A stretch of 64,000 bases of DNA from Bacillus canaveralius (GCF_002860125.1 NZ_PGVA01000054.1:1-64000), one strand, 5' to 3'; counted from the stretch's first letter, positions 51,324-60,092 are shown. Notes: generated by a model not told the origin, from the sequence alone. Translations and numbers: made by a program.

Positions 51324-52265
51324 ATGAAAAAGGTGATTTTTACACTGGCTGCCACTCTAACTATTGGAACTACAGCTTTTGCCAACCCTGCACCACATGA
51401 ATCCGTCAATGAAGGAAAACAATTAGTGGAGAAATTCCAAAATCTTACCCGCAATAATATTTGGGAACAGAAAGAAAAAGTTGATCTGCAATTTAATACA
51501 TTTCATCCACAAGGAATGACAAAAGTTGGAGATCTGTATTATATGTCTTCTGTTGAAATTATTGAGAAAACGGTAAAATACGCTCAGCCCCAGAATGGTT
51601 ACGATCGCACGGCCGGTAAGGGAGTGGGGCACCTGTTTGTATTTAACAAAGATGGAAAACTGCTGAAGGATTTAAAGCTCGGTGAAGGTACTATATACCA
51701 TCCTGGAGGAATTGATTATGATGGTAAATCAATTTGGGTACCGGTTGCTGAGTATCGCCCAAACAGCAAGTCAATCATATATAAAGTAAATCCAGAAACG
51801 ATGAAGGTCCAGGAAGTATTTCGTCCAAATGACCACATTGGAGGAATAGTGAGGGATAGAAAACAAGGAACTTTAAAGGCTGTAAGCTGGGGGTCAAGAA
51901 CGTTCTATGAGTTCAATGAAAAAGGAGAAGTGCTACGCAAATCAAATAATCCTAGCCACTTTATCGATTATCAGGACTGTGAGAATGCAGGAAAAGATAA
52001 TATGATATGTAGTGGTATTGCTGAATTGCCACAGCCAGGTTCTGCCACTGCAAAGTATGAATTGGGCGGGGTTGCCTTACTTAATATGAAAACAATGAAT
52101 ATTGTTCACGAACTCCCAATAACTTTGTTTTCCCCTCAGGGACATGTTGTTACACGCAATCCAGTATTTCTTGAAAATACAGTACAAGGAATAAAAATGT
52201 ATGCAGTACCGGATGATGATAAATCCTCTATGCTCGTGTATGAAACAAGCGTTAGTAAAAAATAA
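51324..52265 (+). CDS. secreted DUF6454-like beta-propeller protein
   Basis: 313 residues from ATG 51324 (GAGGAGGATGGATA upstream; the frame is open to 51261 in the leader). Signal peptide of about 20 residues (MKKVIFTLAATLTIGTTAFA). The mature part looks like a beta-propeller with repeated blades: FHPQGMTKVGDLYYMSS, HLFVFNKDGKLLKDLKL, YHPGGIDYDGKSIWVP, and later FSPQGHVVTRNPVF. I connect it with DUF6454 from memory. Probably extracellular; function not known. Single gene with a terminator. Confidence 0.72.
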   Translation: MKKVIFTLAATLTIGTTAFANPAPHESVNEGKQLVEKFQNLTRNNIWEQKEKVDLQFNTFHPQGMTKVGDLYYMSSVEIIEKTVKYAQPQNGYDRTAGKGVGHLFVFNKDGKLLKDLKLGEGTIYHPGGIDYDGKSIWVPVAEYRPNSKSIIYKVNPETMKVQEVFRPNDHIGGIVRDRKQGTLKAVSWGSRTFYEFNEKGEVLRKSNNPSHFIDYQDCENAGKDNMICSGIAELPQPGSATAKYELGGVALLNMKTMNIVHELPITLFSPQGHVVTRNPVFLENTVQGIKMYAVPDDDKSSMLVYETSVSKK

Positions 52266-52328
52266 ATTTTATGGGACATTTCGCTATAATGCATCACCGT
52301 GTCTTCACTTATGAAAATTTTAAGATTC

Positions 52329-52348
52329 GGCTGCCAAACCAGGCAGCC
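52329..52348. terminator. terminator between convergent genes
   Basis: GGCTGCC-AAACCA-GGCAGCC followed by TTTTCTTG. It ends the DUF6454-like transcript, about 60 bases past the stop. Confidence 0.8.
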
Positions 52349-52449
52349 TTTTCTTGTTGAACCAGGGTAGTTTAGGTTTAAAAATATGAAGAACAAGGGA
52401 TTCATCAAAAGCTTTATACTTGGCGTGACGCAGATTATCACTCCATCGA

Positions 52450-53505
52450 CTAAATCTGGTTTCCGCCTTGCAGCATTTTTGCTAAATGCTTAACAGTAGG
52501 GGTCAGATTTACAAAGAAATACGATTCGCGAAGTCTTCGGGATGGATCGCTTTTATGTAAATAACCGGCACTGCCTTGGTGAAGCATACAGGCATGGACT
52601 GCTTTCGAAGTTAGATGGACGGCATTAAGGCGCAACTGCAATAATTCCTTCCAATGCCTGGTCAAGTCCTCGGCATGCACCAACTGGTACAATTGCTCCC
52701 TGAGAGGTGCGAGTTCCTCAATCAGCTCTTCATTTTGAATGCCAAGAAATTGATTGCAGCCACCCTGTTTGTTGCAAACTTTTTCAATCGACACAATCGA
52801 TGCAGCCGTAACACCGATTCCCAATGGAATTTGATAGAAGACAAACGCAGGACGGATCTTTTCCACGTATTCGTCTGCATTGTCCGTAATAACGAAATGA
52901 TCCGGAATGAACACATCATTAAAGCCGCAGGCAAAAGTGGCGCTGCCGTTCAAGCCCAAATATTCCTGCTTTTCCTTTAGCTTTAACCCTTCGGTATTGC
53001 ACGGAACAAAAGCCATAATCCGCTGCTTCTTCCCAACCGAGGCAATCACACCGAACCAGTGGGACTCACCCAAATTCGACACAGAAGGCAATTGCCCGGA
53101 AATAATATACCCCCCTTCAGCCCGTTCCGCACTTAAGTGCAGGGGTTCAAGCCCGGCATAGTATTTCATCGGATTGGAAAGACCCGTTCCACCAAGAAGC
53201 TTACCGTTTTCCAGTAATGGAAGCAGTTCCTGTTTCAAATAAGAATTATCACTTTTTCTGATGTAAGTTAAGGCGGCAAGATGGCACCATAAATTGAAAG
53301 CGGTTGTCATGCATACTTTGGCAATCTGTTCGACCAGATTGACTTCGCGGGCCAGGACTTCTTGCTCAGATAAACCGTTTGAGGACAAGAAACCTTTTGT
53401 GCCCAATTTTAATAAAAAATCACGGGGATAGAAAGCATCTGCATCAATTTTTCTGACAAGCGGTTTTAACTCATTCTGCAGTAGATCATCCAGAACTTCC
53501 GTCAT
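52450..53505 (-). CDS. acyl-CoA-dehydrogenase-like flavoprotein
   Basis: 351 residues from ATG 53505 (AAGGAGGACTTGGAG upstream); an in-frame extension to 53670 runs through the neighbouring gene's end and is not coding. Helical N-domain (LKPLVRKIDADAFYP), beta domain (GGTGLSNPMKYYAG..., GYIISGQLPSVSNLGESHWFGVIASV) and C-terminal helices (CMLHQGSAGYLHKSDPSRRLRESYF). The usual catalytic Glu of acyl-CoA dehydrogenases is not evident, and the neighbourhood of an SsuABC-type importer suggests a flavin-dependent monooxygenase of the DszC/SfnB style for organosulfur compounds. That role is inferred. Confidence 0.72.
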   Translation of the reverse strand: MTEVLDDLLQNELKPLVRKIDADAFYPRDFLLKLGTKGFLSSNGLSEQEVLAREVNLVEQIAKVCMTTAFNLWCHLAALTYIRKSDNSYLKQELLPLLENGKLLGGTGLSNPMKYYAGLEPLHLSAERAEGGYIISGQLPSVSNLGESHWFGVIASVGKKQRIMAFVPCNTEGLKLKEKQEYLGLNGSATFACGFNDVFIPDHFVITDNADEYVEKIRPAFVFYQIPLGIGVTAASIVSIEKVCNKQGGCNQFLGIQNEELIEELAPLREQLYQLVHAEDLTRHWKELLQLRLNAVHLTSKAVHACMLHQGSAGYLHKSDPSRRLRESYFFVNLTPTVKHLAKMLQGGNQI

Positions 53506-53542
53506 CTCCAAGTCCTCCTTTCTGTATGTCCAATGTGAGAAA

Positions 53543-53566
53543 AAGCCTCCAAATAAATGGAGGCTT
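53543..53566 (-). terminator. terminator between the DUF4242 and flavoprotein genes
   Basis: AAGCCTCCA-6 nt-TGGAGGCTT, on the minus strand followed by TTTCTC. It lies between two genes of the same strand that are only 73 bases apart, so it probably lowers expression of the flavoprotein relative to DUF4242. Confidence 0.75.
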
Positions 53567-53578
53567 CTCCTAAAGCAA

Positions 53579-54112
53579 CTATGATCTAGGTAAAATTTGT
53601 GTGATTGTATCAATTGGAGCGGAAACCGCTTCACGGGCTTTCTTGACCGTTGATTCGTCCGGAGCATCATAGAAACACAAACATTTTGTCATGTCTTCAC
53701 ATACATACGTCCTTGAGAAAGCAACCTCTGGCACTTCTGCATAATGAACAGAGTTTTTCGATTTTCTGTCCAGATATGCATCCATTGTGAGGTTCTCCGG
53801 AAGATTCCACTCAACAAGGTAATTCACAACATCTGCTTGTTTTTTGACGTCTTCAAGATCCTTGCCGACAAGTCGCACAGGCTTGATAAGAGTGATCGGA
53901 ACCCCTAATTCTCTTAAGCTATTATTGACGGTGTTGCGCTCTTCACTTTCAAATATGAAAAAAGCCCGGGAAAGATCGCTTGAAACCTGGATCTCAATTA
54001 GACTGGCACTCTTTCCGCTTAAATCTGCTTGAATTTCCGCAACCTTCTTTTCAAAAGCGTCTTTATCCTCGATTGCTCCATTTAAAATTGATTCTACCAA
54101 GTACAGTCCCAT
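53579..54112 (-). CDS. double DUF4242 domain protein
   Basis: 177 residues containing two DUF4242-like ferredoxin-fold domains: first half LYLVESILNGAIEDKDAFEKK through GVPITLIKPVRLVG, second half YLVEWNLPENLTMDAYLD through RTYVCEDMTKCLCFYDAPDESTVKKAREAV. The second carries the best-conserved signature CEDMTKCLC. DUF4242 proteins include a nickel-binding Streptomyces protein, but most are uncharacterised. ATG 54112 behind AGGAGGAATTATA. Its promoter (54178-54215) is almost identical to that of the SsuABC-type importer, tying it to that transport system. Confidence 0.8.
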   Translation of the reverse strand: MGLYLVESILNGAIEDKDAFEKKVAEIQADLSGKSASLIEIQVSSDLSRAFFIFESEERNTVNNSLRELGVPITLIKPVRLVGKDLEDVKKQADVVNYLVEWNLPENLTMDAYLDRKSKNSVHYAEVPEVAFSRTYVCEDMTKCLCFYDAPDESTVKKAREAVSAPIDTITQILPRS

Positions 54113-54177
54113 TATAATTCCTCCTGTAATAATATTTAATTCCGATAGGTTTAATCATATTTATTACTTGTTAATAA

Positions 54178-54215
54178 TTTTATTATACTAAGTTCAAAAA
54201 AACAACCTACAAAAG
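54178..54215 (-). promoter_or_regulatory. shared promoter/operator block, copy A
   Basis: On the minus strand the -10 is TATAAT (54182-54187), with no good -35 but a conserved TAGGTTG element about 17 bp upstream. The segment is nearly the same as that at 57427-57466 (copy B): both keep TTTTATTATACTA, a GT.CA core, AA.CAACCTA and CAAAAGA in order on the plus strand. A common activator or repressor is implied. Confidence 0.75.
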
Positions 54216-54263
54216 AAATATTTTCATGTTATCATAAAAGCAACAGACATTGGAGGTTTATGT

Positions 54264-54716
54264 ATGAAAGACAGATATAACTTACCCTGTAATATTGCCC
54301 AGACCCTTAACATTATCGGTGATCGCTGGACCTTGTTGATTGTCCATGAGATCTTAATAGGCAATACGACATTCAATGAAATAAAAAAATCATTAACAGG
54401 TATTTCTTCCAATCTTTTATCGGACAGGCTTAAGCACCTGGAACAGACTGGTTTGATTGAATCGAGCCTGTATTCCGACCATCCTCCCCGCTACAGCTAC
54501 ACGCTGACCGAGAGCGGGAAAGACCTTGAGCATGTATTTAATTCCATGATTCTTTGGGGCCGGAATCATTTAAAAAAGTGCTATAAAAAATTGATCCATG
54601 AAGCTTGCCGCCATGAGGTTGAAATCGCTTATTATTGCTCGCACTGTGAAAAAAATGTCGATGATGTGATTGTTGTGGAAGTGGATGCCGATGATGTAAA
54701 GCCATTATCGTCGTAG
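54264..54716 (+). CDS. HxlR-family transcription regulator
   Basis: 150 residues. The winged helix of the HxlR type is evident: NLPCNIAQTLNIIGDRWTLLIVHEIL, FNEIKKSLTGISSNLLSDRLKHLEQTGLI and a wing PPRYSYTLTESGKDL. Cys6 is in the conserved N-terminal place that several HxlR proteins use for redox or electrophile sensing, and a CSHC pair near the C-terminus may bind metal. ATG behind TTGGAGGTTTATGT. It is divergent from the DUF4242 gene and is the natural candidate to bind the shared promoter block (copies A and B). Confidence 0.88.
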   Translation: MKDRYNLPCNIAQTLNIIGDRWTLLIVHEILIGNTTFNEIKKSLTGISSNLLSDRLKHLEQTGLIESSLYSDHPPRYSYTLTESGKDLEHVFNSMILWGRNHLKKCYKKLIHEACRHEVEIAYYCSHCEKNVDDVIVVEVDADDVKPLSS

Positions 54717-54724
54717 ATAAAGTG

Positions 54725-54750
54725 AAGGCAGAGAAGAAAATCTTTGCCTT
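54725..54750. terminator. terminator between hxlR and the importer operon
   Basis: AAGGCAGAGA-6 nt-TCTTTGCCTT followed by TTTACTTTT. Between two convergent genes, probably working in both directions. Confidence 0.75.
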
Positions 54751-54757
54751 TTTACTT

Positions 54758-55522
54758 TTACGGATTCACCCGTCCCCACTGCCGGTTTACCCAATTCTCA
54801 AATAGACCTACAACTTTATCAAGCAACAATCCCGACACGCCAATAAAAATGATGCCTGCCATGACAAAGTCAAGATTCATTGAATTCCTGGCATCAACAA
54901 TTAAATACCCCAGCCCTGATTGTGCACCTACCATTTCACCGGCAACAAGGAAAACCCAGGCTGTTCCAACCGCAATATGAAGTCCATTCGCAATGAACGG
55001 AAATGCGGCCGGAAGGATAATTTTCCTCATTAATTGAGGTTGTTTGATTTCAAAGTTCTGGGCTACTTTCAAATACGTTTTATCAACCTTTATGACTGCG
55101 GAAACGGTCGGCAGCAAAACTGGGAAGAATGCAGCGATAAAGATAATCACAATTGCGGGAATATCACCAATCCCAAACCACAATACGATAAACGGTGACC
55201 AGGCAATCGGTGACACTGGTCTTAACACCTGGACTATAGGATCAAGGATCGCCCAAAGCCGCCTCATCCTGCCAAGGATTAGTCCCAAAATCACGGCGGA
55301 TACCACAGCCAGCAGGTATCCGATCAAGAAGCGTGTTAAGCTCACTCGAAGATGTACAAAGAGCGTTCCGTCCAGAATAAGTGACTGGACTGCTTCCCAC
55401 ACGGTTAATGGCGAAGGGAACAAGGCTTCGTTATGCCCACCAATGACTATTAACGCCTGCCATACGGCAACCAGCAGGACAAATCCTATTAACACATTCG
55501 ATAATTTTTTCAGGCTGCTCAC
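54758..55522 (-). CDS. ABC transporter permease, SsuC/TauC type
   Basis: 254 residues, about six membrane helices with the EAA loop VAQNFEIKQPQLMRKIILPAAFPFI and the conserved GTAWVFLVAGEMVGAQSGLGYLI that marks sulfonate/nitrate/taurine permeases. GTG 55522 is preferred as start, four bases past the binding-protein stop, with AAGTGA before it; a TTG at 55543 is the outer limit. Third gene of the ATPase-SBP-permease operon. Confidence 0.87.
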   Translation of the reverse strand: MSSLKKLSNVLIGFVLLVAVWQALIVIGGHNEALFPSPLTVWEAVQSLILDGTLFVHLRVSLTRFLIGYLLAVVSAVILGLILGRMRRLWAILDPIVQVLRPVSPIAWSPFIVLWFGIGDIPAIVIIFIAAFFPVLLPTVSAVIKVDKTYLKVAQNFEIKQPQLMRKIILPAAFPFIANGLHIAVGTAWVFLVAGEMVGAQSGLGYLIVDARNSMNLDFVMAGIIFIGVSGLLLDKVVGLFENWVNRQWGRVNP

Positions 55523-55526
55523 AAGA

Positions 55527-56501
55527 TCACTTCGCTTTATCAATTAATGAGTTATCTACAAAAGCCTCATAGCTCGGCGGATTTTCAAATAACCCCATCT
55601 CTATCAGGTTCTGCTGCAATTCTTCATAGGCTCTTTCATTAAGGCGCAGATCTTCATATGTAATCCACTCCAATGATAGATCCATCACTTCTTTTTCTAC
55701 ATTCATATATTTAGAGGAAATTTCATGAGTTTGTTCATCTTTTAGTTCAGCCATTTCACCGGCTTTCACATATTCTTTCATAAACTCTTGGGCCGCCTGT
55801 TTCTCTTGCTCAATAAAATCATTTCTGAGCACAAGTGCACAGTCCACGGAATCCTTCCATAACTCTTCCGACTGAAAAAGCACCTTTCCTTTTCCGATCG
55901 CTACGGACAGAGCACCGAAAGGCTCTGCAACAACATATCCGTCAATTCTTCCTTCAGAGAGGGCAGCTGGCATTTCCGCAGGAGGAAGTTCAATCGCATT
56001 CACATCTTTATATTCCATCCCATTTTGTTTCAGCATTTGGTAAAGCAGGACATTATGAGTTGAGAACTTGTGGGGGATGGCAAAATTCTTCCCCTTCAAA
56101 TCTTCAACACTATTGACATCATTTGCCGACACTAATACATTGCCGTCGCGATGCCCCAATGCAACTGCCTTAAGATCTATCCCTTGCTCTTTTGCTCTCA
56201 TCGCCAGTGTAATCAGGACTGATGCTCCGTCGATTCTGCCGGTATTTAGAGCGTCCATCAGCTCCGGCCAAGAGCCAAACTTGACTAACTCAAGGTCGAA
56301 ATTCTTAAAATTCTCTTTTTGCTCATTTTCAATGTATAAAGGAATTGCATGGGTAATCGGCAAATAACCGATTTTGATCGTTCTTTTCTCACCGTTCGAG
56401 CCACCGCTGGCTTCCTGCCCTGTATTTCCGCACGCTGACAAAATTAACATAATGGATAGAAGCCAGATTAGCATTACCAGTTTTCCGGACTTTTTCTTCA
56501 T
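55527..56501 (-). CDS. ABC transporter binding lipoprotein, SsuA/NrtA type
   Basis: 324 residues with a lipoprotein signal (lipobox LSAC, Cys24). The NMT1/SsuA-like domain includes IKIGYLPITHAIPLYIE, DALNTGRIDGASVLITLAM, KAVALGHRDGNVLVSAND and PPAEMPAALSEGRIDGYVVAEPFG. This pattern covers binding proteins for sulfonates, taurine, nitrate, bicarbonate or pyrimidine-like compounds, so the substrate is open. ATG 56501 behind AAGGAGGAACTATTTT. Confidence 0.87.
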   Translation of the reverse strand: MKKKSGKLVMLIWLLSIMLILSACGNTGQEASGGSNGEKRTIKIGYLPITHAIPLYIENEQKENFKNFDLELVKFGSWPELMDALNTGRIDGASVLITLAMRAKEQGIDLKAVALGHRDGNVLVSANDVNSVEDLKGKNFAIPHKFSTHNVLLYQMLKQNGMEYKDVNAIELPPAEMPAALSEGRIDGYVVAEPFGALSVAIGKGKVLFQSEELWKDSVDCALVLRNDFIEQEKQAAQEFMKEYVKAGEMAELKDEQTHEISSKYMNVEKEVMDLSLEWITYEDLRLNERAYEELQQNLIEMGLFENPPSYEAFVDNSLIDKAK

Positions 56502-56533
56502 AAAATAGTTCCTCCTTAAACTAGTTTAATAGA

Positions 56534-57319
56534 TTAAATGTTATACTCAATCGACTGATTTTCCCGATTGAAATGAAACTCGTCGAAAATAATTTTTCGG
56601 AAATGTTGAAATTCGCTATGGCTTCTGTCGCGTGGTCTGGATGACTCAATTCTCAGTTCTTTTTTTATTTGGCCCGGCTTTGAACTCATCATCAAAATTC
56701 GGTCCGATAAGTATATAGCTTCATCGATATCATGTGTGACAAGAATAATCGTCGTTTTTTCTTTTTTATGCAACCTCAACAGTTCATCTTGCAGATAATA
56801 GCGATTAAATGTATCGAGCGCAGCAAATGGTTCATCCATTAAAATGAGTTCGGGCTGAATAACAAGAGCTCTGGCAATTGCCACTCTTTGCTGCATCCCT
56901 CCCGAAAGCTCATGGGGGAACAGGTTCATCTTGTCATCCAGGCCGACGAGCTTTAAGTATTCCAGCGCGCGTTCTCTTCTCTCTGTTGTTGAAATGGACG
57001 CTTCTTCAAGTCCTAACTCTACATTTTTCAGTACTGACCGCCAAGGCAGCAACCCGTAATTTTGAAATAACATGACACCTCGCCGGCTGGGCCGTTCCAC
57101 GACACTTCCATCAAGTACAACCTTTCCGTTGCCTGCTTTCTCAAAGCCACCGATCACATTTAAGAGCGTGCTTTTTCCGCAGCCGCTTTCACCGAGAATG
57201 GAAATAATCTCTCCCTTTTTCACATCAAAGGATATTTCCTCCAGCACTTTTACAACTTGTTCTCTGTTCATAAAACTTTTACATACGCGATCAACTTTTA
57301 TAAACGCAGAATTATCCAA
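56534..57319 (-). CDS. ABC transporter ATPase, SsuB/TauB type
   Basis: 261 residues: Walker A LGESGCGKSTLLNVI, Q-loop LFQNYGLLPWRSVLKNVELG (the LPW following the Q is typical of the nitrate/sulfonate/taurine group), signature LSGGMQQRVAIA, Walker B LILMDEPFAALD, H-loop THDIDEA. TTG start 57319 behind AAAGGCAGG. First gene of the importer operon, with a 105-base leader from the promoter at 57427-57466. Confidence 0.9.
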   Translation of the reverse strand: MDNSAFIKVDRVCKSFMNREQVVKVLEEISFDVKKGEIISILGESGCGKSTLLNVIGGFEKAGNGKVVLDGSVVERPSRRGVMLFQNYGLLPWRSVLKNVELGLEEASISTTERRERALEYLKLVGLDDKMNLFPHELSGGMQQRVAIARALVIQPELILMDEPFAALDTFNRYYLQDELLRLHKKEKTTIILVTHDIDEAIYLSDRILMMSSKPGQIKKELRIESSRPRDRSHSEFQHFRKIIFDEFHFNRENQSIEYNI

Positions 57320-57426
57320 ATTTTTATAACCTGCCTTTCTTTCGCTCGGTTTCCTACTGTATTTTATATGTATGGATTATAATCCTCTTAATTCCTATAA
57401 AAATACTACGATTAATATGTAAGTTA

Positions 57427-57466
57427 TTTTATTATACTATGTACAATAAATCAACCTAACAAAAGA
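57427..57466 (-). promoter_or_regulatory. shared promoter/operator block, copy B
   Basis: Minus strand -10 TATAAT (57431-57436) with the TAGGTTG element 17 bp upstream, as in copy A (54178-54215). The plus-strand flanks also form a long imperfect dyad: TAAGTTATTTTATT (57420-57433) against AATAAATCAACCTA (57445-57458), 11 of 14 pairs matching. It controls the ssuB-type ATPase operon. Confidence 0.75.
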
Positions 57467-57490
57467 CTTATTTCAGATATTTTTGAGGGA

Positions 57491-57774
57491 TGTCCATTCC
57501 GAACGGAGTGTACGAAATTTAAATATGGCCGGACGACGCAATGGCACGCGACTTACCATAACTGAAAAAAGAAGCCCATGACGCCTTTGGACAGACGATG
57601 GAAACAACTCTGTGCGAAACGGAAAACAGACATAGAGAGTGTTTTCGGTCAGTTCAAGGGCAAACGGCCGTTCCGTCGATTCCCCTTACGGCGTTTGACA
57701 AGGTGAATATTGAAATAGGCCTGATCAGTTTGGCCCATAATCTACTGAAAAAGGCGGCCAAACAGGCCGCCTAA
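57491..57774 (+). mobile_element. IS1182-family transposase remnant
   Basis: The plus-strand frames give CPFRTECTK, the Cys-rich linker of IS1182-type transposases, a stop, and then KRKTDIESVFGQFKGKRPFRRFPL and KVNIEIGLISLAHNLLKKA, the C-terminal DDE(E) end of the same transposase. The N-terminal two-thirds are gone. About 100 bases after the stop, ACTTTTGACGCAGCCCC (57850-57868) looks like the right inverted repeat of such an element. Inactive relic that lies between the importer operon promoter and the epimerase gene. Confidence 0.8.
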
Positions 57775-57886
57775 ATCAAAAAATGATGTTACATCTCAAA
57801 GAACAAAACTTAAAAAACCAAATGACAGGGACTGAAACTTAATAGCTTTTTACTTTTGACGCAGCCCCTTATTTTTGTGAACCTTT

Positions 57887-58792
57887 TTATATGTTTGTTT
57901 TTGATAAAGCAAGTTGGTCCTCAGGCAATGCCTTGGTTCTGCCATTTTCATTTAGAACAGTACGCCATGTATAACGTGGTTCATAACCAAGGATCTGCCG
58001 GGCCTTATCTATTGCCATGAGAGTCTCGTTGCCTTGTATGTCCCTCTTTAATGGTACATTTGGGAAAAATCTATTTACTAAATCCTGACTGAGGTCGGGC
58101 ATAATCGTATCCGGGGCCGTTATATGAAATATTTCATTTCCTAAATTATCCTTTTCTAGCGCAAGAAGACAGGCCCTTGAAGCGTCCCTGACATCGCAAT
58201 AAGCCCACGCATTTTTCTTTTGAATCTCCTTTTGTTCATCATTCCAATGGATTATAGGAATTTTTTCATATTCATCAGGCTCATACATATTTGCAAAACG
58301 CAGCGTAACTATCTGTGTGTTAGTAACTTTGTGATACATTTCTCCGAGGATTTCAGTCAATCGCTTTGCCATAGCATATGATGACTTAACTATGGTCGGA
58401 TGCTCTTCGTCTACAGGCAGGTAACTAAGCTCGTCCGGAACAAAAGGATAGCCCAAAACAGTTTCACTTGATGCCCAGACAAGCTTAGGAATTTTTAAAT
58501 CTTTACAAGCTTCAAGGATATTAAAATTAACGAGCATGTTATTTTCAAAAATAGCCTGGGATGTATTCCTGACATCGGTAGGAATATTCCCGAGATGGAC
58601 CACTGCATCACTTCCACTCAAAAGCTGACAGACCTGACCATAATCACGTAATTCAGCTTGAATGAATTTTTTCGATGCAGATTCTTCCCTCAATTTTCTA
58701 TCTGAAGCTGTAACATCATGACCGGCTTCCAAGATTGTTCTTACGGTCCATCGGCCAATTTTACCTGCTGCTCCTGTTACCACTACTTTCAC
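57887..58792 (-). CDS. NAD-dependent epimerase/dehydratase
   Basis: 301 residues, extended short-chain dehydrogenase. Nucleotide loop VVVTGAAGKIGRWTV at the N-terminus, catalytic WASSETVLGYP and SYAMAKRLTEIL (YxxxK). The sequence is of the UDP-glucose epimerase or uronate dehydrogenase-like group, acting on sugars; the exact substrate is not predictable. GTG 58792 behind GGAGCGGGAAATA. Stand-alone. Confidence 0.82.
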   Translation of the reverse strand: MKVVVTGAAGKIGRWTVRTILEAGHDVTASDRKLREESASKKFIQAELRDYGQVCQLLSGSDAVVHLGNIPTDVRNTSQAIFENNMLVNFNILEACKDLKIPKLVWASSETVLGYPFVPDELSYLPVDEEHPTIVKSSYAMAKRLTEILGEMYHKVTNTQIVTLRFANMYEPDEYEKIPIIHWNDEQKEIQKKNAWAYCDVRDASRACLLALEKDNLGNEIFHITAPDTIMPDLSQDLVNRFFPNVPLKRDIQGNETLMAIDKARQILGYEPRYTWRTVLNENGRTKALPEDQLALSKTNI

Positions 58793-59155
58793 TATTTCCC
58801 GCTCCTTTTGTCGTATTTTCCATATTAGGGTAACCTTTTATTTTATAAATGATTAGTCAATTTCTTGGCACGGCATTATTGCACTATTCCTGCTAATACT
58901 TTTCCTAGCCGTTTTAAATTTAGTCATCGACTGAAAAACGAGCAACAATATCACTGCAAAAAAATTACCGAAAAGCCCATGTCTTCTCAGTAAGTCACAC
59001 CTAATATCGTTGTTAGAATTCCCCTTTGTTAATGTTTTATAGCAGGGGGTCCAATAGTAAATAATGGTGAATAGGAACGTTATAAGTTCCGGAATAATAA
59101 AAATGAGAGACAGAGAGAGGTAACTATTAACAAACTTGAAATATCAGATCTGTTA
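58793..59155. other. intergenic region, no gene seen
   Basis: About 360 bases that contain the epimerase promoter and the end of the Nudix gene. No dyad with a T-run, repeat, or supported frame was found. Confidence 0.5.
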
Positions 59156-59641
59156 TTAATGGTAGAGTATTTTAAAATAACTAAGAGTAGGAACTAAATT
59201 ATTACTTTTATATATGTGTTCAAGTTCTGATTTTGTTACCCATTTAACATCGCTCACTTCTTCCTGTTGGAGCGTGATATCTGTAATTTCAACACTCTGA
59301 TTAAATAACCATGCATCATAAAAGTCATTAAAAACATCACGGCGTTCGCTCTTTATCAATTTGCCATTACACTTAGATAAGTCAATCCCAATTTCTTCTT
59401 TCACTTCTCTAATTGCGCCTTCAAGGCTGTTTTCACCTGCTAAAACAGAGCCTCCCGGGCATTCCCACAAATTCGGGTGAGGTTTGTTCTGTTGTCGTTT
59501 TGTTAACAAAATTTCACCTTTTTTATTCACTAGCCAAACATGGACAACTAAGTGATAATCACCAGCAGATAATGGGACTCCACGTTTGTGTTTCCTTCTA
59601 GTTTTATTTCTATTTATGTCATATATATCCCAAAGTTCCAT
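59156..59641 (-). CDS. Nudix hydrolase (IDI-like group)
   Basis: 161 residues from ATG 59641, preceded by GGGGGGCATTTG; the frame extends to 59791 but without any better site. The Nudix box is complete: G-x5-E-x7-REVKEEIGI (GSVLAGENSLEGAIREVKEEIG). The preceding LLTKRQQNKPHPNLWECPGG is typical of the isopentenyl-diphosphate isomerase-like branch of Nudix proteins that cleave nucleoside or small-molecule diphosphates. The starting MELWDIYDINRNKT matches the usual start of this branch. Substrate unknown. Confidence 0.85.
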   Translation of the reverse strand: MELWDIYDINRNKTRRKHKRGVPLSAGDYHLVVHVWLVNKKGEILLTKRQQNKPHPNLWECPGGSVLAGENSLEGAIREVKEEIGIDLSKCNGKLIKSERRDVFNDFYDAWLFNQSVEITDITLQQEEVSDVKWVTKSELEHIYKSNNLVPTLSYFKILYH

Positions 59642-59816
59642 CAAATGCCCCCCATGAACTAACAAATTCTCTCCCAAATTAACTTCGATTATTTTCGAAT
59701 AATCCCTTCTTTTATTCAAGAATGGCCCCTTTAATGTAGTAACATGACAGGAGTTTGCCACAAATTCAAAGGTTTGTTGAAGGGTTTGCACTTATCCAAT
59801 AGTAGCACCTGTTTGT

Positions 59817-60092
59817 TCAAGAACTTTTTTTGTTATTCTTTAAACTCCAGTAAATGACAAGAGCTAATGGAATAATAAGCGGAATAATAATAAAAAATGA
59901 GAATGTCCAAGCTGTATTCAACAAAAATACGGCATCACTACATCCCTGCGTCCCACATTCCGTTGCTCGCAGTCCTCTTTCGCTTATGGCTGAAAAATAA
60001 CCGATTAGTCGAATTCCGAATAGGAAAAACCATACTGCCACAATAGCAATTAAAATAGAAATTACTTTAATCCAAGCTCTTGCTCGTCCCAT
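59817..60092 (-). CDS. small membrane protein, 91 aa
   Basis: 91 residues with two membrane helices (about 8-30 and 58-82) and a connecting loop that contains two Cys (ATECGTQGCSDAVF) likely on the outer face and able to form a disulfide. ATG 60092 behind TGGGAGGATTATAG. Not recognised. Lies upstream of the Nudix gene on the same strand (175 bases apart). Confidence 0.6.
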   Translation of the reverse strand: MGRARAWIKVISILIAIVAVWFFLFGIRLIGYFSAISERGLRATECGTQGCSDAVFLLNTAWTFSFFIIIPLIIPLALVIYWSLKNNKKSS

